Notes under the pieces: generated by a model
The model's input: the letters and a program-made list of their open reading frames with translations, nothing else
Database searches by the model: none
What the model was told of the DNA's origin: nothing
DNA from: DATARH01 sp963746885
GTDB taxonomy: Bacteria; Pseudomonadota; Alphaproteobacteria; ATCC43930; CGMCC-115725
Length of the DNA stretch: 64,000 nucleotides
Direction of reading: 5' to 3'
Assembly (NCBI GenBank): GCA_963746885.1
Contig: CAVVDM010000003.1
Location: 124,001 to 188,000, forward strand
Shown: in pieces, positions 19,451 through 28,879 of the stretch
Position numbering within the stretch: position 1 is the stretch's first letter
Layout of the letters: every line of letters starts with the position of its first letter
Made by a program: the position numbers and the translations under genes

Positions 19451-21046
19451 CTATTTGTCCAGCCAGACGTCCTCCATCCGCCAGCCGTTGAACAGGCTGT
19501 TGACCATGATTGTCAGCCCCTTTACCTGCGGATGCCAGCAGGTCGCGAAACGATTGTGGAACAGGATCGGCCGCGCGCCGTCCTCCTGGAGTTTCTGGTC
19601 GATAGCCCAGACGAGCCGTCGGCGCTTTTCTTGATTTCGTTCCATCGACTGCCGGTCGAACAGCTTATCGATATCGGGATTGCAGTAGCCGGTATAATTA
19701 CGGTCCGAGCCGCAGGCGTAATTCTCATAGAATTGAGCATCGGGATCGTCCACCCCCACGCCGGTCAGATTGAGCCCGATCTTGTAGTCTTTGCGGTAGA
19801 CTTTCGGAAACCAGTTGGCGGTGTCGACCGTTTCGAGTTCGCCGTCGACGTAAACCTCCCTGAGCTGATCGATCAGGATGACGGCGGGATCGCGGAACGG
19901 CGGGGTGTTACGGACGGACACCTTGACGGCGAGGCGCTTGTCCGGTCCATAGCCCGCCTTCTCCATGAGCTTGCGGGCTGCGTTGCGGTTCTTGCCGATG
20001 TCAGGACCGTAGCCCGGCAGCGTCCGTAACATGTCGGCCGGCATGCCCCAGACGCCTTGCGGCGGCGGCTGCATCGCGCCACCGATGTCGCCGTGCCCCT
20101 CCGCGAGGATGTCGATGAAGCTCTTGCGGTCAAGCGCGAGCGCCATGGCTCGGCGGATCTCCGGATTGTTGAATGGCTCCGTGTCACGGTTCACGATCAA
20201 GTTGGTGCTTTGGTTTGCCGGCTCGAGGTCGCAGGTTGCATCCGGCGCCTCTTTCTTGATGTTCTTCATCAGCGGCACGCTGATCCCGAACGGAAACGTA
20301 AGGTCGAACTTGCCGGCGATAAAGGCGAGAATGGCCGTCGCGCGGTTTGGAATAATCGTCCATTCAATGCCGTCAAGGTAGGGGCGGCCGGGTTTCCAAT
20401 ATTGCTCGTTCCGTACGAGTTTGATGGCCTCGTGCGGCTGGTAGGAGACGAATTTGAACGGGCCGGTGCCGATTGGATGCTGCCGCATATCCTGCGGCGA
20501 CACGTGGCACGGGTAGACGGGCGAATAGCCGGACGCCAGCAGGGAAATAAAGGCCGGCTGCGGCCGCTTCAGATGAAACGTCGCCGCGTCGGCGGCGGTG
20601 CTGACGGAATCGAGGTTGCGGTACCACGTCTTGCGCGGGTTGGCGCGCAGTTTGCCCGTGCCGCGACCGAGGATGAGGTCCCAGGTGCATTTGACGTCGG
20701 CCGCGGTGAATGGCTTGCCGTCGTGCCAGCGTACGCCGCGCCGGAGCTGAAAGGTGAGCGCGGTCATGTCAGCGTTCCACGACCACTTCGTCGCCAAATC
20801 GGGCACGATCGTGTCAACCCGGTTCTGCGCCACGTGCTGGTTGAAAACGACCAGGTTGTTGAAGATCGCCATGGCCGGGTTCTGGGCCGAGTTGAGAGCC
20901 TCCTCAAGGATCGACAAGCTGGCTGGGCTGTCGTACTGAAAGATCCGCAGCACGCCGCCCGCTTTCTGCGCCATGACCGGCGATATCAATGCAAGCATCA
21001 GAAGTCCTGCGGCACCGGCAATCACCGAACGGCGCAATACGCCCAT
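19451..21046 (-). CDS. ABC-type peptide-like substrate-binding protein (SBP_bac_5)
   Basis: About 531 residues from ATG 21046, with AGAGGGAACC upstream and a clean signal peptide (RRSVIAGAAGLLMLALISPV then MAQ). The SBP_bac_5 signature is LRRGVRWHDGKPFTAADVKC, followed by HPIGTGPFKFVSYQPHEAIK, FNNPEIRRAMALALDR and a C-terminus ending WRMEDVWLDK. It is convergent with the dehydrogenase gene and shares only low similarity with the plus-strand paralogue. No permease lies beside it. Confidence 0.87.
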   Translation of the reverse strand: MGVLRRSVIAGAAGLLMLALISPVMAQKAGGVLRIFQYDSPASLSILEEALNSAQNPAMAIFNNLVVFNQHVAQNRVDTIVPDLATKWSWNADMTALTFQLRRGVRWHDGKPFTAADVKCTWDLILGRGTGKLRANPRKTWYRNLDSVSTAADAATFHLKRPQPAFISLLASGYSPVYPCHVSPQDMRQHPIGTGPFKFVSYQPHEAIKLVRNEQYWKPGRPYLDGIEWTIIPNRATAILAFIAGKFDLTFPFGISVPLMKNIKKEAPDATCDLEPANQSTNLIVNRDTEPFNNPEIRRAMALALDRKSFIDILAEGHGDIGGAMQPPPQGVWGMPADMLRTLPGYGPDIGKNRNAARKLMEKAGYGPDKRLAVKVSVRNTPPFRDPAVILIDQLREVYVDGELETVDTANWFPKVYRKDYKIGLNLTGVGVDDPDAQFYENYACGSDRNYTGYCNPDIDKLFDRQSMERNQEKRRRLVWAIDQKLQEDGARPILFHNRFATCWHPQVKGLTIMVNSLFNGWRMEDVWLDK

Positions 21047-21380
21047 CACGTTTGGTTCCCTCTCCCGAAAGGATGCATAATCTTGGCGATCTCGTGTCTC
21101 ATTCTGCCCATTCCGCACTTCTCTGTAAAACCTTTGCCGTCAGATGTCGAACTTGGGGGTCGAACCGAGCCAACGGATGCCGCCACCGGCACCGACCGGT
21201 TACGGCGCGAAGGCGTCTATCGAACACCTTACCGAGGATGTTTGGCCGTCCATCCTGCTTGACCTCCGGGGCGGCGGCCGGAGTGAGCTGTGCAGCGGAC
21301 CTTCCGGGCGTTCCCGTGCTTACACGACCTGCGGTCGCGACGTGCCTTGGCTCAAGGTTCGCTCATCTCGGCACTGCCCA

Positions 21381-22115
21381 TCAGCCCCACCCCGCGCGGC
21401 GATCGAATTGGACCGAGATCTTGATCGGCTTCGATCTTTCGACGGCCCGACTCGGCGCGGCACGCAGCGCCTCCAGCGCCGCAAGCGCCTCGCGCATGAT
21501 CCGGCCGCAACGTTCTGCCAGCGGGATCAAGCCCTCGCGCAGCCGAGCGAGGTGCTGCTCGACGGTGAGCCCTCGGATCGTGCCCCCCTCGCGACCGTAG
21601 CGGTCCTGGAAGTGCGCGCTCGGTCCGTCGACCCCGAAGAACTCGTGCTCAATCAGCAGCGCGACATTTCCCACCCACCCGGTGACGCGGATGAAATCCT
21701 GGTAGGCGGCGACGGCGCGATCAATCAGCATCAACGCCGCCGGACCGTCGCCATAATCCTCGATGAGCCCGCGCCGGTAATGCAGCAGCACCACGGTGAG
21801 ATCCTGGTCGATGACGCCTTCCGCGCCCATGCGATCGATCAAGAACGAGCCGTCATCGAACCGTGTCATCACACGCTCGGTGCGGCGCTCGCGCTCGCCG
21901 GGACGCGAGTACCATCGCGACATCGCCCGCGTGACCGCCATCGAGTTGTCGCGCAGGGCCTTGTTGATCGCCGCCCAGTCGCGCCGGCGCTGCTCGTCCC
22001 GCGCCATCGCCTCGGCGTATTGCTCCGGGGTCAGCCGCAGCGGCTCTGGCAAATCGCCGGTCGGCTCGTCGTCGAGTGATGAAAACAGCGGCTCTCGGAC
22101 CTTGGTCTCGCTCAC
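21381..22115 (-). CDS. Conserved hypothetical protein, last gene of a coupled trio
   Basis: A 244-residue protein from GTG 22115, which overlaps the upstream stop as GTGA. No family is recognised. Visible features are an acidic N-terminus, basic RPGERERRTERVMTRFD, and FIRVTGWVGNVALLIEHEFF, a mixed alpha/beta composition without signal or membrane segment. The overlap pattern with two upstream genes indicates one operon. The open frame extends upstream but lacks a better start. Confidence 0.6.
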   Translation of the reverse strand: MSETKVREPLFSSLDDEPTGDLPEPLRLTPEQYAEAMARDEQRRRDWAAINKALRDNSMAVTRAMSRWYSRPGERERRTERVMTRFDDGSFLIDRMGAEGVIDQDLTVVLLHYRRGLIEDYGDGPAALMLIDRAVAAYQDFIRVTGWVGNVALLIEHEFFGVDGPSAHFQDRYGREGGTIRGLTVEQHLARLREGLIPLAERCGRIMREALAALEALRAAPSRAVERSKPIKISVQFDRRAGWG

Positions 22116-22396
22116 GGCAGTTCGTCCATCGCAGCGCGCATTCGTCGGATCAGGTCGCGGAGCCGTCGCCGCTCGGCCTGCGCCTCGGGGGTGTAGAATC
22201 CGCCCCGCCAACGACCGTTACGCTCGCCTCGGGGTGCGCCGGGGCTCCGACCGCCGTGCAGGTGGCAACGACCGTTCCGGGCATTTCCGATGCGGCCACA
22301 AGTCCCACCGCGTCGGTTTTTCGCACCACATCGGGGCAGCCGGTCAAAGGGATTGCCGCCCGCATCACGGGGTTGACCGGTCGAATTTTCAGCCAT
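22112..22396 (-). CDS. Small HGG-motif protein
   Basis: A 94-residue basic protein with LPRCGAKNRRGGTCGRIGNA and GRCHLHGGRSPGAPRG, then NGRWRGGFYTPEAQAERRRL. The C-x(7)-C...C-x-LHGG-S-G arrangement is seen in small alphaproteobacterial proteins (often annotated HGGxSTG domain) found near mobile DNA; it may bind zinc. Its ATG overlaps the upstream stop by 8 bases and its TGA overlaps the next GTG. Confidence 0.6.
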   Translation of the reverse strand: MAENSTGQPRDAGGNPFDRLPRCGAKNRRGGTCGRIGNARNGRCHLHGGRSPGAPRGERNGRWRGGFYTPEAQAERRRLRDLIRRMRAAMDELP

Positions 22397-22973
22397 CCCC
22401 CTCCCTCACATTTGAAATCGCGCCGACGACGGCTTGGCCGCCAGATGCGACGAGGACCCGCTCGATGACGATCTTCTGAGTGGTTAATTTGCCACGGTGC
22501 CGGTTCAACGCATCCATCTGGGTGGTGAACCGCGTCATCAGCTTGCGCGCGAGGCCCAGGTAGGTGGCGCGTCCCGCGGCAGTCTGCTCGACGTGAAGCG
22601 CACGGGGGGCCGCATCCATTGCAGCGACGTGCGCCGTAATCATTTGAATGCCGAGCATCCCCTCGAGCTCGTCCTTTGGAGCGATTGAGTGCATCAGCGC
22701 CAGCGCGAGGTTCGCGGTGCCGGTATCGAGTACCTGTCCGGGACACAGAGAGTTGAGCAGCTACTGATACAGCGCCTCGGCGACGGGGGGTTCGGTCGTA
22801 CCGAAGGAGGTGAGCAACTGAGCGCGGAAGCCTTCCTCACCCGCTCCGTCATCGGAGACCGGTTCCACAGCATGCCCGTCATCCGTCTGCCTGACCCTGA
22901 CGCGAGGTGCCGGCATGGAGGGTGACGGCAGTTTGGCATCGGGTTCAGGCGCGCCTTGCAAGTCGCTCGACAT
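22389..22973 (-). pseudogene. Conserved hypothetical protein interrupted by an in-frame TAG
   Basis: From ATG 22973 the frame runs 70 codons to EALYQ, a TAG at 22763-22761, and then continues in the same frame LLNSLCPGQVLDTGTANLAL, MHSIAPKDELEGMLGIQMIT and KLMTRFTTQMDALNRHRGKL to 22389. One base change (CAG or TAT to TAG) explains the break. An internal ATG at 22694 could still give the last 101 residues. Helical, no family recognised. First gene of the coupled trio. Confidence 0.6.
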
Positions 22974-23146
22974 CTGGTCTCTCCAGGAACGCCATTTAAC
23001 AATATAGTGAAAAGGGCCGATCGCGGCGAGGCATCATAGATTGCGACACCGCAATATCGCCGCAGAGACTAGCGCGGTGGGCATGGTGGATTTGGTGGGG
23101 TCCTCGTAGTCACTCCTTAGCAACTGTCACCCTTTTGGCATTCCTG

Positions 23147-24665
23147 GTATTTGCTCACCCCTCTGATTGGGGGTGATGACGACGGCAAACGCGCGAGGAT
23201 CGCGGTCTATTGAGCGACCGGCAGCGGGCGCTGGTTGAGGGTCAGGCGGAGGGCCTGAAGGATCGCGATGCCGCGTCTTCTTGCGGTCTCGAAGACGGAC
23301 CTGACATCGGCGTAGAGCTTGGCACCCCACTGCGAGCGGAAGCAGTTGGTGATCTTGCGGAAGATCACGCAGGGACGCAGCGCCTGTTCCGAGCCGTTGT
23401 TGGTCGGAGGTACCTCCCGGTTGGTGACGAAAACGAACAGGTTCTGCCGATACCTCTTGATGACCCGGAGCAATTTCTGGCCCTGCCGGTTGGCCGGCTC
23501 GATTTGGAGCAGCCGGTCGAGCTTGGCTTCCAGCTTCGCGGCATAAACGGTGAGAGTGGACGCGGCGAGGCGGTCGCGCCGGCGGCCGATGGCAATGGCG
23601 TGCTTCAGCAGGTTCTTGATGCCGGGGGCAAAGCTGATGTCACCAGCATCGATGGCGTATTGCACATCGCGCAGCAGGTGAGCGAGGCAGGCTTGGTGGC
23701 CGCTCTGCGCCCAACCCATCTGCGCGCCGAGCCGGTCCGACACCCAGAAATCCGGGCGCATCGTGCCGAGGAACTCGCCGACCACCGCCTTGCCACGGCT
23801 TGGCCGGATCAGGAAGCAGGCGCTGTCGCCATTGTGGAAGACCCAGGTCCACCATGTCTTCTTGCCGACCCGCGCGCTCGTCTCGTCGGATTGCAAGATG
23901 GTGCCGGATAACAGCCGGTCACGGATCAGGCTCGTCTGGTGCGCGAAGGCGCTGCCGCTGGCTTCCAGCATGTTGGCGAGGGCACCCTCGCTGATCTCCA
24001 ACCCGAGCAAATCGGACATCAGCCGCGCCAATCGCTCGAACGGGATCGCCTGGGCGAAACGCAAGTACAGCACGAATGCCCGTAGGTTCGCGCCGAAAGG
24101 CGAACCTGGCTCCAGTCCGGCTGGCGGCGTCGCCCGGAACCGATGCCGACAGCACGGGCAGACGCCGCCGTGCAGTGTGACCCGCGTCACATCCGGCACG
24201 ATCTCAGGGATTTCGATCCGGTCGTAGGCGTGAACCGCCGCTTGCGGGACCGCGCTCACATTGGCGCGACAATGCTCGCAGCGATCAGCCAGGATGTCGC
24301 GCCGCCGCGTCGGGTTCGGATGCAGGGGCCGGTGCGAGCCGGCATGGGCTTTGGCCTTCGGCTTCGTCTCACTCTCGCCATCAGCCTTGTGCCCCTGGCT
24401 CGGCGGCGTCGAGGAATTGCCCGGCGTCTTCGGCGGCAGGTTCAGCCGCTCACGCAGCGCCGCGTTCTCCGCGATCAGCGCATCGACCCGAGCCAACAGC
24501 GTGCGGATCAGCGCATCCTTCTCGGCTGACGACAGCGAGGAAAAGTCCGGCGGCGGAGTCATCGAAGCGTAGAATCACGACCCCAGCCTCATGTCAACAT
24601 CTTTGTGGCAAACACGCGCCTAACCCACTATCACCGCCAGGCGGCTATCCCAGGTGAGCAATCAC
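23147..24665 (-). mobile_element. IS66-family insertion sequence, copy 1
   Basis: A 1,519-bp element. Imperfect inverted ends are GTATTTGCTCACC (23147) and, read inward from the right end, GTGATTGCTCACC. The octamer CATTCCTG lies directly outside both ends (23139-23146 and 24666-24673), the 8-bp duplication expected for IS66. The second copy (60213-61731) has exactly the same length. Confidence 0.95.
23207..24562 (-). CDS. IS66-family transposase (single-ORF type), copy 1
   Basis: An intact 451-residue transposase. Residues 1-70 are a coiled leader and Pro/Lys-rich region (RTLLARVDALIAENAALRER). Residues 93-150 form the IS66 zinc finger (CEHCRANV ... CPCCRHRF). The DDE domain follows: LSGTILQSDETSARVGKKTW (first Asp), FWVSDRLGAQMGW, CLAHLLRDVQYAID and TNNGSEQALRPCVIFRKITN (final Glu). 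This is the type without separate tnpA/tnpB genes. Compared with copy 2, the first 308 residues are identical and ten substitutions fall in the last 145. Confidence 0.95.
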   Translation of the reverse strand: MTPPPDFSSLSSAEKDALIRTLLARVDALIAENAALRERLNLPPKTPGNSSTPPSQGHKADGESETKPKAKAHAGSHRPLHPNPTRRRDILADRCEHCRANVSAVPQAAVHAYDRIEIPEIVPDVTRVTLHGGVCPCCRHRFRATPPAGLEPGSPFGANLRAFVLYLRFAQAIPFERLARLMSDLLGLEISEGALANMLEASGSAFAHQTSLIRDRLLSGTILQSDETSARVGKKTWWTWVFHNGDSACFLIRPSRGKAVVGEFLGTMRPDFWVSDRLGAQMGWAQSGHQACLAHLLRDVQYAIDAGDISFAPGIKNLLKHAIAIGRRRDRLAASTLTVYAAKLEAKLDRLLQIEPANRQGQKLLRVIKRYRQNLFVFVTNREVPPTNNGSEQALRPCVIFRKITNCFRSQWGAKLYADVRSVFETARRRGIAILQALRLTLNQRPLPVAQ

Positions 24666-24727
24666 CATTCCTGACAGTTCCCATGTGGGGAGTAGAGGAA
24701 ATCCCCCAACTCCACCAAACCCACCGC

Positions 24728-26530
24728 TTACTCCCATCGGCCCTCGACGAAATGCTGGACTCGATAACGCGCGACGCCTTCGAGTATGCCGTCATTGATG
24801 ATCCGCAACTTGTTGACAACCTTTGCTTTATTGGCGTTGAGCCATTTCCCGAGACGCCGGCTGTTGATATTGCCGGCTTCGTCGGCAACGACTAGCAGTG
24901 CCTCACGAAATTCCGGATGAAGGTAGCGCCTTTTGTCATCGGCGCTGGCCGTTTGGAAGTCGGTTGCGATGTCGATATATTGGGAAAGCAGCACCCCGAG
25001 GATCGAACAGGATGCCGGTCTGGTGGTCAAAACCTGGGTTGTCGAGGACAGTTCCGTCCGGCTGGAGCACGGGGCAGTCGTTATAGCGGTCACCTTGCGA
25101 AGCCGACGCTTGCCAATTCGCTCAAGATAGGTCGCGGCCACGTGTTTCGGGCAATCGATTGAAACGAACTCTTCCGACCGCTTGTCGAACCGCTGGAAAT
25201 CGGCGGCTTTGGTCATCCGTTCGATCAATTCGTTGATGCCGATCGTGACGAGCCGCAGGTCGGCCGTCACGCGGTCATTGCCAATCCGGATCGCCATGGC
25301 CAGACGGACCAGTTCGTCGCCGAACTCGTAGATCTCCGGATCGCGATCGATTAGCGCCGCCTCGGCCAGGTCTACGACGGTCGGCAGCGTTCCGCCCCTT
25401 ACCTTGATGACTGGTCGGCCGGTGCCTCGCGCCGTCGCGGCGTCGGCTTCCGCCGATTCGCATCGCGAGCTCTTGGTGCGGATGCGGACGATCTCGCGAT
25501 CGAGATCCGGTCGCTCGGCATATTTTTCCCCGACGCCGAGCGGATGATGTTCGACGATGGCTTTGATCGTACCGTCATCGAGATCGCGCGCGATTAATGA
25601 CTTGATGACGAAGAACAGGTTCCGCGACCTGTCACCGCTTGCAGGTTGCGTGATGCGGTCGCGGAGGCGCTTCGGTAGCGCTTTGACGACAGCCTCGACC
25701 AATGCATCGGCGGCGGCGTCCCCGGCGCCGGCCGGACGATCGGCATGCGCCGTCGTGCTATCGAAATCGGCGGAGCCAGTGCCGTTTGTCCCTGCCTTCG
25801 GTTCTGTTGGGCTGACGTTCGCGGTGCCATGCCCGTTCGGTTTGGGCGATGATAGGGCGGCGGCGAGATCGGCGCGCGAAACGGCCAAGTCGTCCCATGG
25901 CAAGATCACCTTGACGAGTTGGGGTTCCCGCGATATGCTGCCCGCGATCTTGCGGCTGTTCGGCCAGTTGGGGCAGCCGGGAATCCGCCAGACATGCGAT
26001 AGATCAGCCGTCCCATGATCGCATTTGGCATATGCCTTGAGGCACTCGGCGATTGGCTTAGCCTCGCCGGGCTGTTGTGGCGTCGCAAAAAAATGGAACG
26101 TCTGCAACCGACCGACACTCGTTTCCAGCACGTAATTCGGTGGTATTGGCAAACGCTCGGCCCAGCGGAGCGCCTCGGCATCGTCAAAATCGGCAACGAG
26201 CCCCAGCACGGCCAGGATGTCTTCCTGGGAGCCTTTCTTGCCGTTTGGCAGATCCCCTCGGAAGACGGCGAGCGCGAGGTAGGCATTGTAATGAGGCCGG
26301 TCCGCGATCGCCGCTATGGCGTGAACCATCCCGTCAATGTCGCCCACAGCGATGTGGCTCACCACTGGCGCCAGGGACAGCCACGCTTCCCGGTCTTGGG
26401 GTTAACGCGATTGGGGTCCTCGCCGAAGCCTGCGACGATCAGCTTGCCGTTGCCGGCAAGCGGCGCGGCAAGGCGGTGGATGTGCTCGGCATGCGCACGG
26501 ACCGCCGTCAGATCGCCGGCCATCGGCCAG
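24728..26530 (-). pseudogene. Primase-like protein of an integrative element, degraded
   Basis: The N-terminal part reads LTAVRAHAEHIHRLAAPLAG and GFGEDPNRVNPKTGK, shifts frame near 26385, then continues EAWLSLAPVVSHIAVGDIDG, DILAVLGLVADFDDAEALRW and LSHVWRIPGCPNWPNSRKIA. This is the RepB/primase-polymerase-like domain of rhizobial elements. Further on RKVTAITTAP is followed in another frame by VLQPDGTVLDNPGFDHQTGI and LFDPRGAAFPIYR (near 25075-24960). It then jumps to a C-terminal end, EAGNINSRRLGKWLNANKAK. The helicase middle seems deleted and two or more frameshifts are present. The longest single frame is 545 codons (24728-26365) but parts of it are out of phase with the family. Confidence 0.6.
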
Positions 26531-26539
26531 CATTTCATA

Positions 26540-26620
26540 GGTCAAGCTGCGGCCGATCCCGGCCAGCCGGCAGAACTCGCCGATCGGCGCCGGTGATGCG
26601 ATCTGTGGTGTCCATCGTTG
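26540..26620 (-). pseudogene. Excisionase/AlpA-like helix-turn-helix fragment
   Basis: An antisense frame gives IASPAPIGEFCRLAGIGRSL then TYEMLADGR. IGEFCRLAGIGRSLTYEML is the classic start of small MerR/AlpA-type DNA-binding proteins that accompany integrases. The reading ends after LADGR, where the primase-like sequence begins, and no start codon is in phase. A remnant only. Confidence 0.5.
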
Positions 26621-26692
26621 CCATCCTCCAAGCGGACGATGGCGAATGTTACCTCCCGTAACGGCCAGTGATATGCCGACAATTCGACGTTT

Positions 26693-27453
26693 TTATTGGT
26701 CGGAATTGTCGGCCTGACAATCTGTTTCCTTCCGGCACCCCCGCTGCTTGCGCCGTTCTCGATGGCGCTTGACCGTACTCGGGTCGATCTCCGACTCGGG
26801 AAAGACTACGCTCGCAAGCGCTGCGACAATCACGTCCCGATCGTCCTGGCTGAACCCGCCGCCATGATCCTCGACGAGCTTTCCTAGCCACCATGCCATT
26901 GCGTCGCGGAAAATGAGTTGATGCACGTCGCCGTGTCCCGCGCGGCTTGGCGCGGGCACGAAATCGTAAAATGCCCGATGTTCTGCTGGTTTCTGCTTCC
27001 CGCGCGAGCAAACGCACGAAGCCGCTGCATCAGTCCACCAACAGGCTCGCCCCACAGATCGGCTGCGGTCTCTGGAAAGTCGTCGAGCACGAGTACGAAA
27101 TCTTCAGCCGCGGCGGCGAGCCAGGAAGACGCAAACCCAAATGCTGTCCTTTGTTCCGGCGGTGCCTCCAGGTTCCAAAGCATTAGTGGACTGGTGTAAT
27201 GGACCGCCAACTGGACCAGATGCAGGGCGCCGGGCCAATCGCCGATCAGTCGCCAGACGCTTTCCATGCGCTCGTTGGTTGCAAGCGCCTTCGCAATTGG
27301 ATGATCGGGCCGAACCTCGACTTTAGCGGGTCGCGCCGCCGATTGCCTTGACGGAGATCGAACGGGACGCGATACAAATCGCTGCGGCGTTTCTGCAAGC
27401 GATTGCAGCCAGTCTCGCACCGCGGCGGGTGTTCCTTGGGCGAATTTGATCAT
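26693..27453 (-). pseudogene. Hypothetical protein of the integrative element, frameshifted
   Basis: The first part (27453 to about 26995) reads MIKFAQGTPAAVRDWLQSLA and SPLMLWNLEAPPEQRTAFGF, ending DLWGEPVGGLMQRLRAFARA. The continuation in another frame reads EHRAFYDFVPAPSRAGHGDV, HQLIFRDAMAWWLGKLVEDH and DPSTVKRHRERRKQRG to 26693. A one-base shift near 26990 joins them into about 250 residues. The basic C-terminus suggests nucleic-acid binding, but no family is recognised. It sits just downstream of the integrase on the same strand. Confidence 0.5.
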
Positions 27454-27537
27454 CGGCGCGCTCCGCCAATCGCGATGTGAATCCCACCGCGGGCGTATGC
27501 CGTGTTTGATCGCCGGTCCGTGTTAGGACAGGCGCAC

Positions 27538-28779
27538 TCACTTCGCTGCAGCCGGTTGGCGGATCGGCACGACCCGGCCGGCCGGCGCCAGCGCGGCGCA
27601 GAACTTCGCCCATGCGTCGGCAAGCTGGCGGCGCTTCCCGAACAGATCGCCGCGCCGGCAGGCCGCCTCCACCTTGTCGCTGACAACATGCGCCAGCGCC
27701 ATTTCGGCGACTTCGGCCGGGAAGGTCGTGCGCTCGGCCGCCCAATCGCGGAAGCTCGACCGGAAGCCGTGCGCTGTCAGGTCGCCGCGGCCCATCCGGC
27801 GCAGCAGCATCAGGAACGCCATGTTGCTGAGCGGCCGGTTCGCTCTGCCGCCGGGGAACACGAAATCGCCGGAGCGGATCGCCGCCATGTTCTCGACGAT
27901 CGCCAGCGCCGCATCCGACAGCGGCACGCGGCGCTCGCGCCCGCCTTTCATGCGCTCGGCGGGAACCGCCCACAGCCGCTCGGCGATATTGATCTCGTCC
28001 CAGCGGGCGCCGATCACTTCGCCGGTGCGCGCCGCGGTCAGGATCGCGAATTCGAGCGCCCGCGCCGCGACGCCCTCTTGCCGTCGCAGTTCGGCCATGA
28101 ACGCCGCGATCTCGGGATAGGCGAGCGCCGCATGATGCTCGACGCGGCGGACCTTAGACCGCCTCGGCAACAGGTTTTCCAGGTGGCCGCGCCAGCGCGC
28201 CGGGTTCTCGCCCATCCGGTAGCCGCGCGCCGTCGCCCAATCGAGGATGCTTTCGATCCGGCCGCGCACTCGGCTCGCGGTTTCCGGTTTCGACGCCCAA
28301 ATCGGCTCGACCGCTTTCAGCACCAACCCGACATCGACCGCCTGCACCGGCAGCCCGCCAAAGGATGGGTAAACGTAGGTGTCGAGCGTCGCGGTCCATT
28401 GCGCAGCGTGCTTGGCGTTGCGCCAGCCAGCGCGGTGGGCTGCGATGTAGCGCTCGGCGCAGGCTCGGAACGTCATCGCTTTGGCCGCGTCGAGCTTCGC
28501 CGCGAGCCGCGCCGCCTTGCGCTCGGCGATCGGGTCGCGGCCGTCGAGCCGCGCCTTGCGGCAGTCCTGCGCCCGCTGGCGCGCGTCGGCAAGGCCGATC
28601 GTGTGGAACGGCCCGAGCCCCATTTCGTGCAGCTTTCCGGCGTCCTTGAAGCGGAACACCCAGCTTTTCGCGCCGCCGGGGCTGACTTGCAGGAACAGGC
28701 CGCCGCCGTCGCCGTAATAGCCGCGCCGCTTCGCCTGCGCAACCGCGAGCGCCGTCAATTTGCCGATCGTCCGCGCCAT
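27538..28779 (-). CDS. P4-type tyrosine integrase with catalytic Tyr replaced by Cys
   Basis: A 413-residue integrase. An N-terminal DUF4102-type arm-binding domain (YYGDGGGLFLQVSPGGAKSW) is followed by a SAM-like core-binding domain and a catalytic domain. Box I Arg is in TAARTGEVIGARWDEI, the HxxR box is HGFRSSFRDWAAE, and the second His is in MALAHVV. The nucleophile is normally the Tyr of the family motif AAYRRGDL; here the codon is TGC, giving EAACRRGDLFGKRR. The spacing from the His (ten residues) confirms the position. Strand exchange should be abolished unless this is a base-call error. It ends the decayed element and lies next to a truncated IS5. Confidence 0.85.
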   Translation of the reverse strand: MARTIGKLTALAVAQAKRRGYYGDGGGLFLQVSPGGAKSWVFRFKDAGKLHEMGLGPFHTIGLADARQRAQDCRKARLDGRDPIAERKAARLAAKLDAAKAMTFRACAERYIAAHRAGWRNAKHAAQWTATLDTYVYPSFGGLPVQAVDVGLVLKAVEPIWASKPETASRVRGRIESILDWATARGYRMGENPARWRGHLENLLPRRSKVRRVEHHAALAYPEIAAFMAELRRQEGVAARALEFAILTAARTGEVIGARWDEINIAERLWAVPAERMKGGRERRVPLSDAALAIVENMAAIRSGDFVFPGGRANRPLSNMAFLMLLRRMGRGDLTAHGFRSSFRDWAAERTTFPAEVAEMALAHVVSDKVEAACRRGDLFGKRRQLADAWAKFCAALAPAGRVVPIRQPAAAK

Positions 28780-28879
28780 CAGCCGTCCCCAATACCCATT
28801 CTACTACCCATCCTGATAAGGCGGATATTAGGCGGACGATGGCGGACGGTAAAAGACAGAAATAGCTTGTCATCCGCGA

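Noticed and set aside
20057..21262. 401-codon plus-strand frame opposite the SBP_bac_5 gene
   Set aside because: Shadow frame with Arg/Val-rich composition; the minus-strand gene has signal peptide and family signature.
4813..22763. In-frame TAG codons read as pyrrolysine or suppressed amber
   Set aside because: Only two cases, both in degenerate surroundings, no pyl genes seen, and TAG is used as an ordinary stop in other genes here (for example the IS1 transposase).
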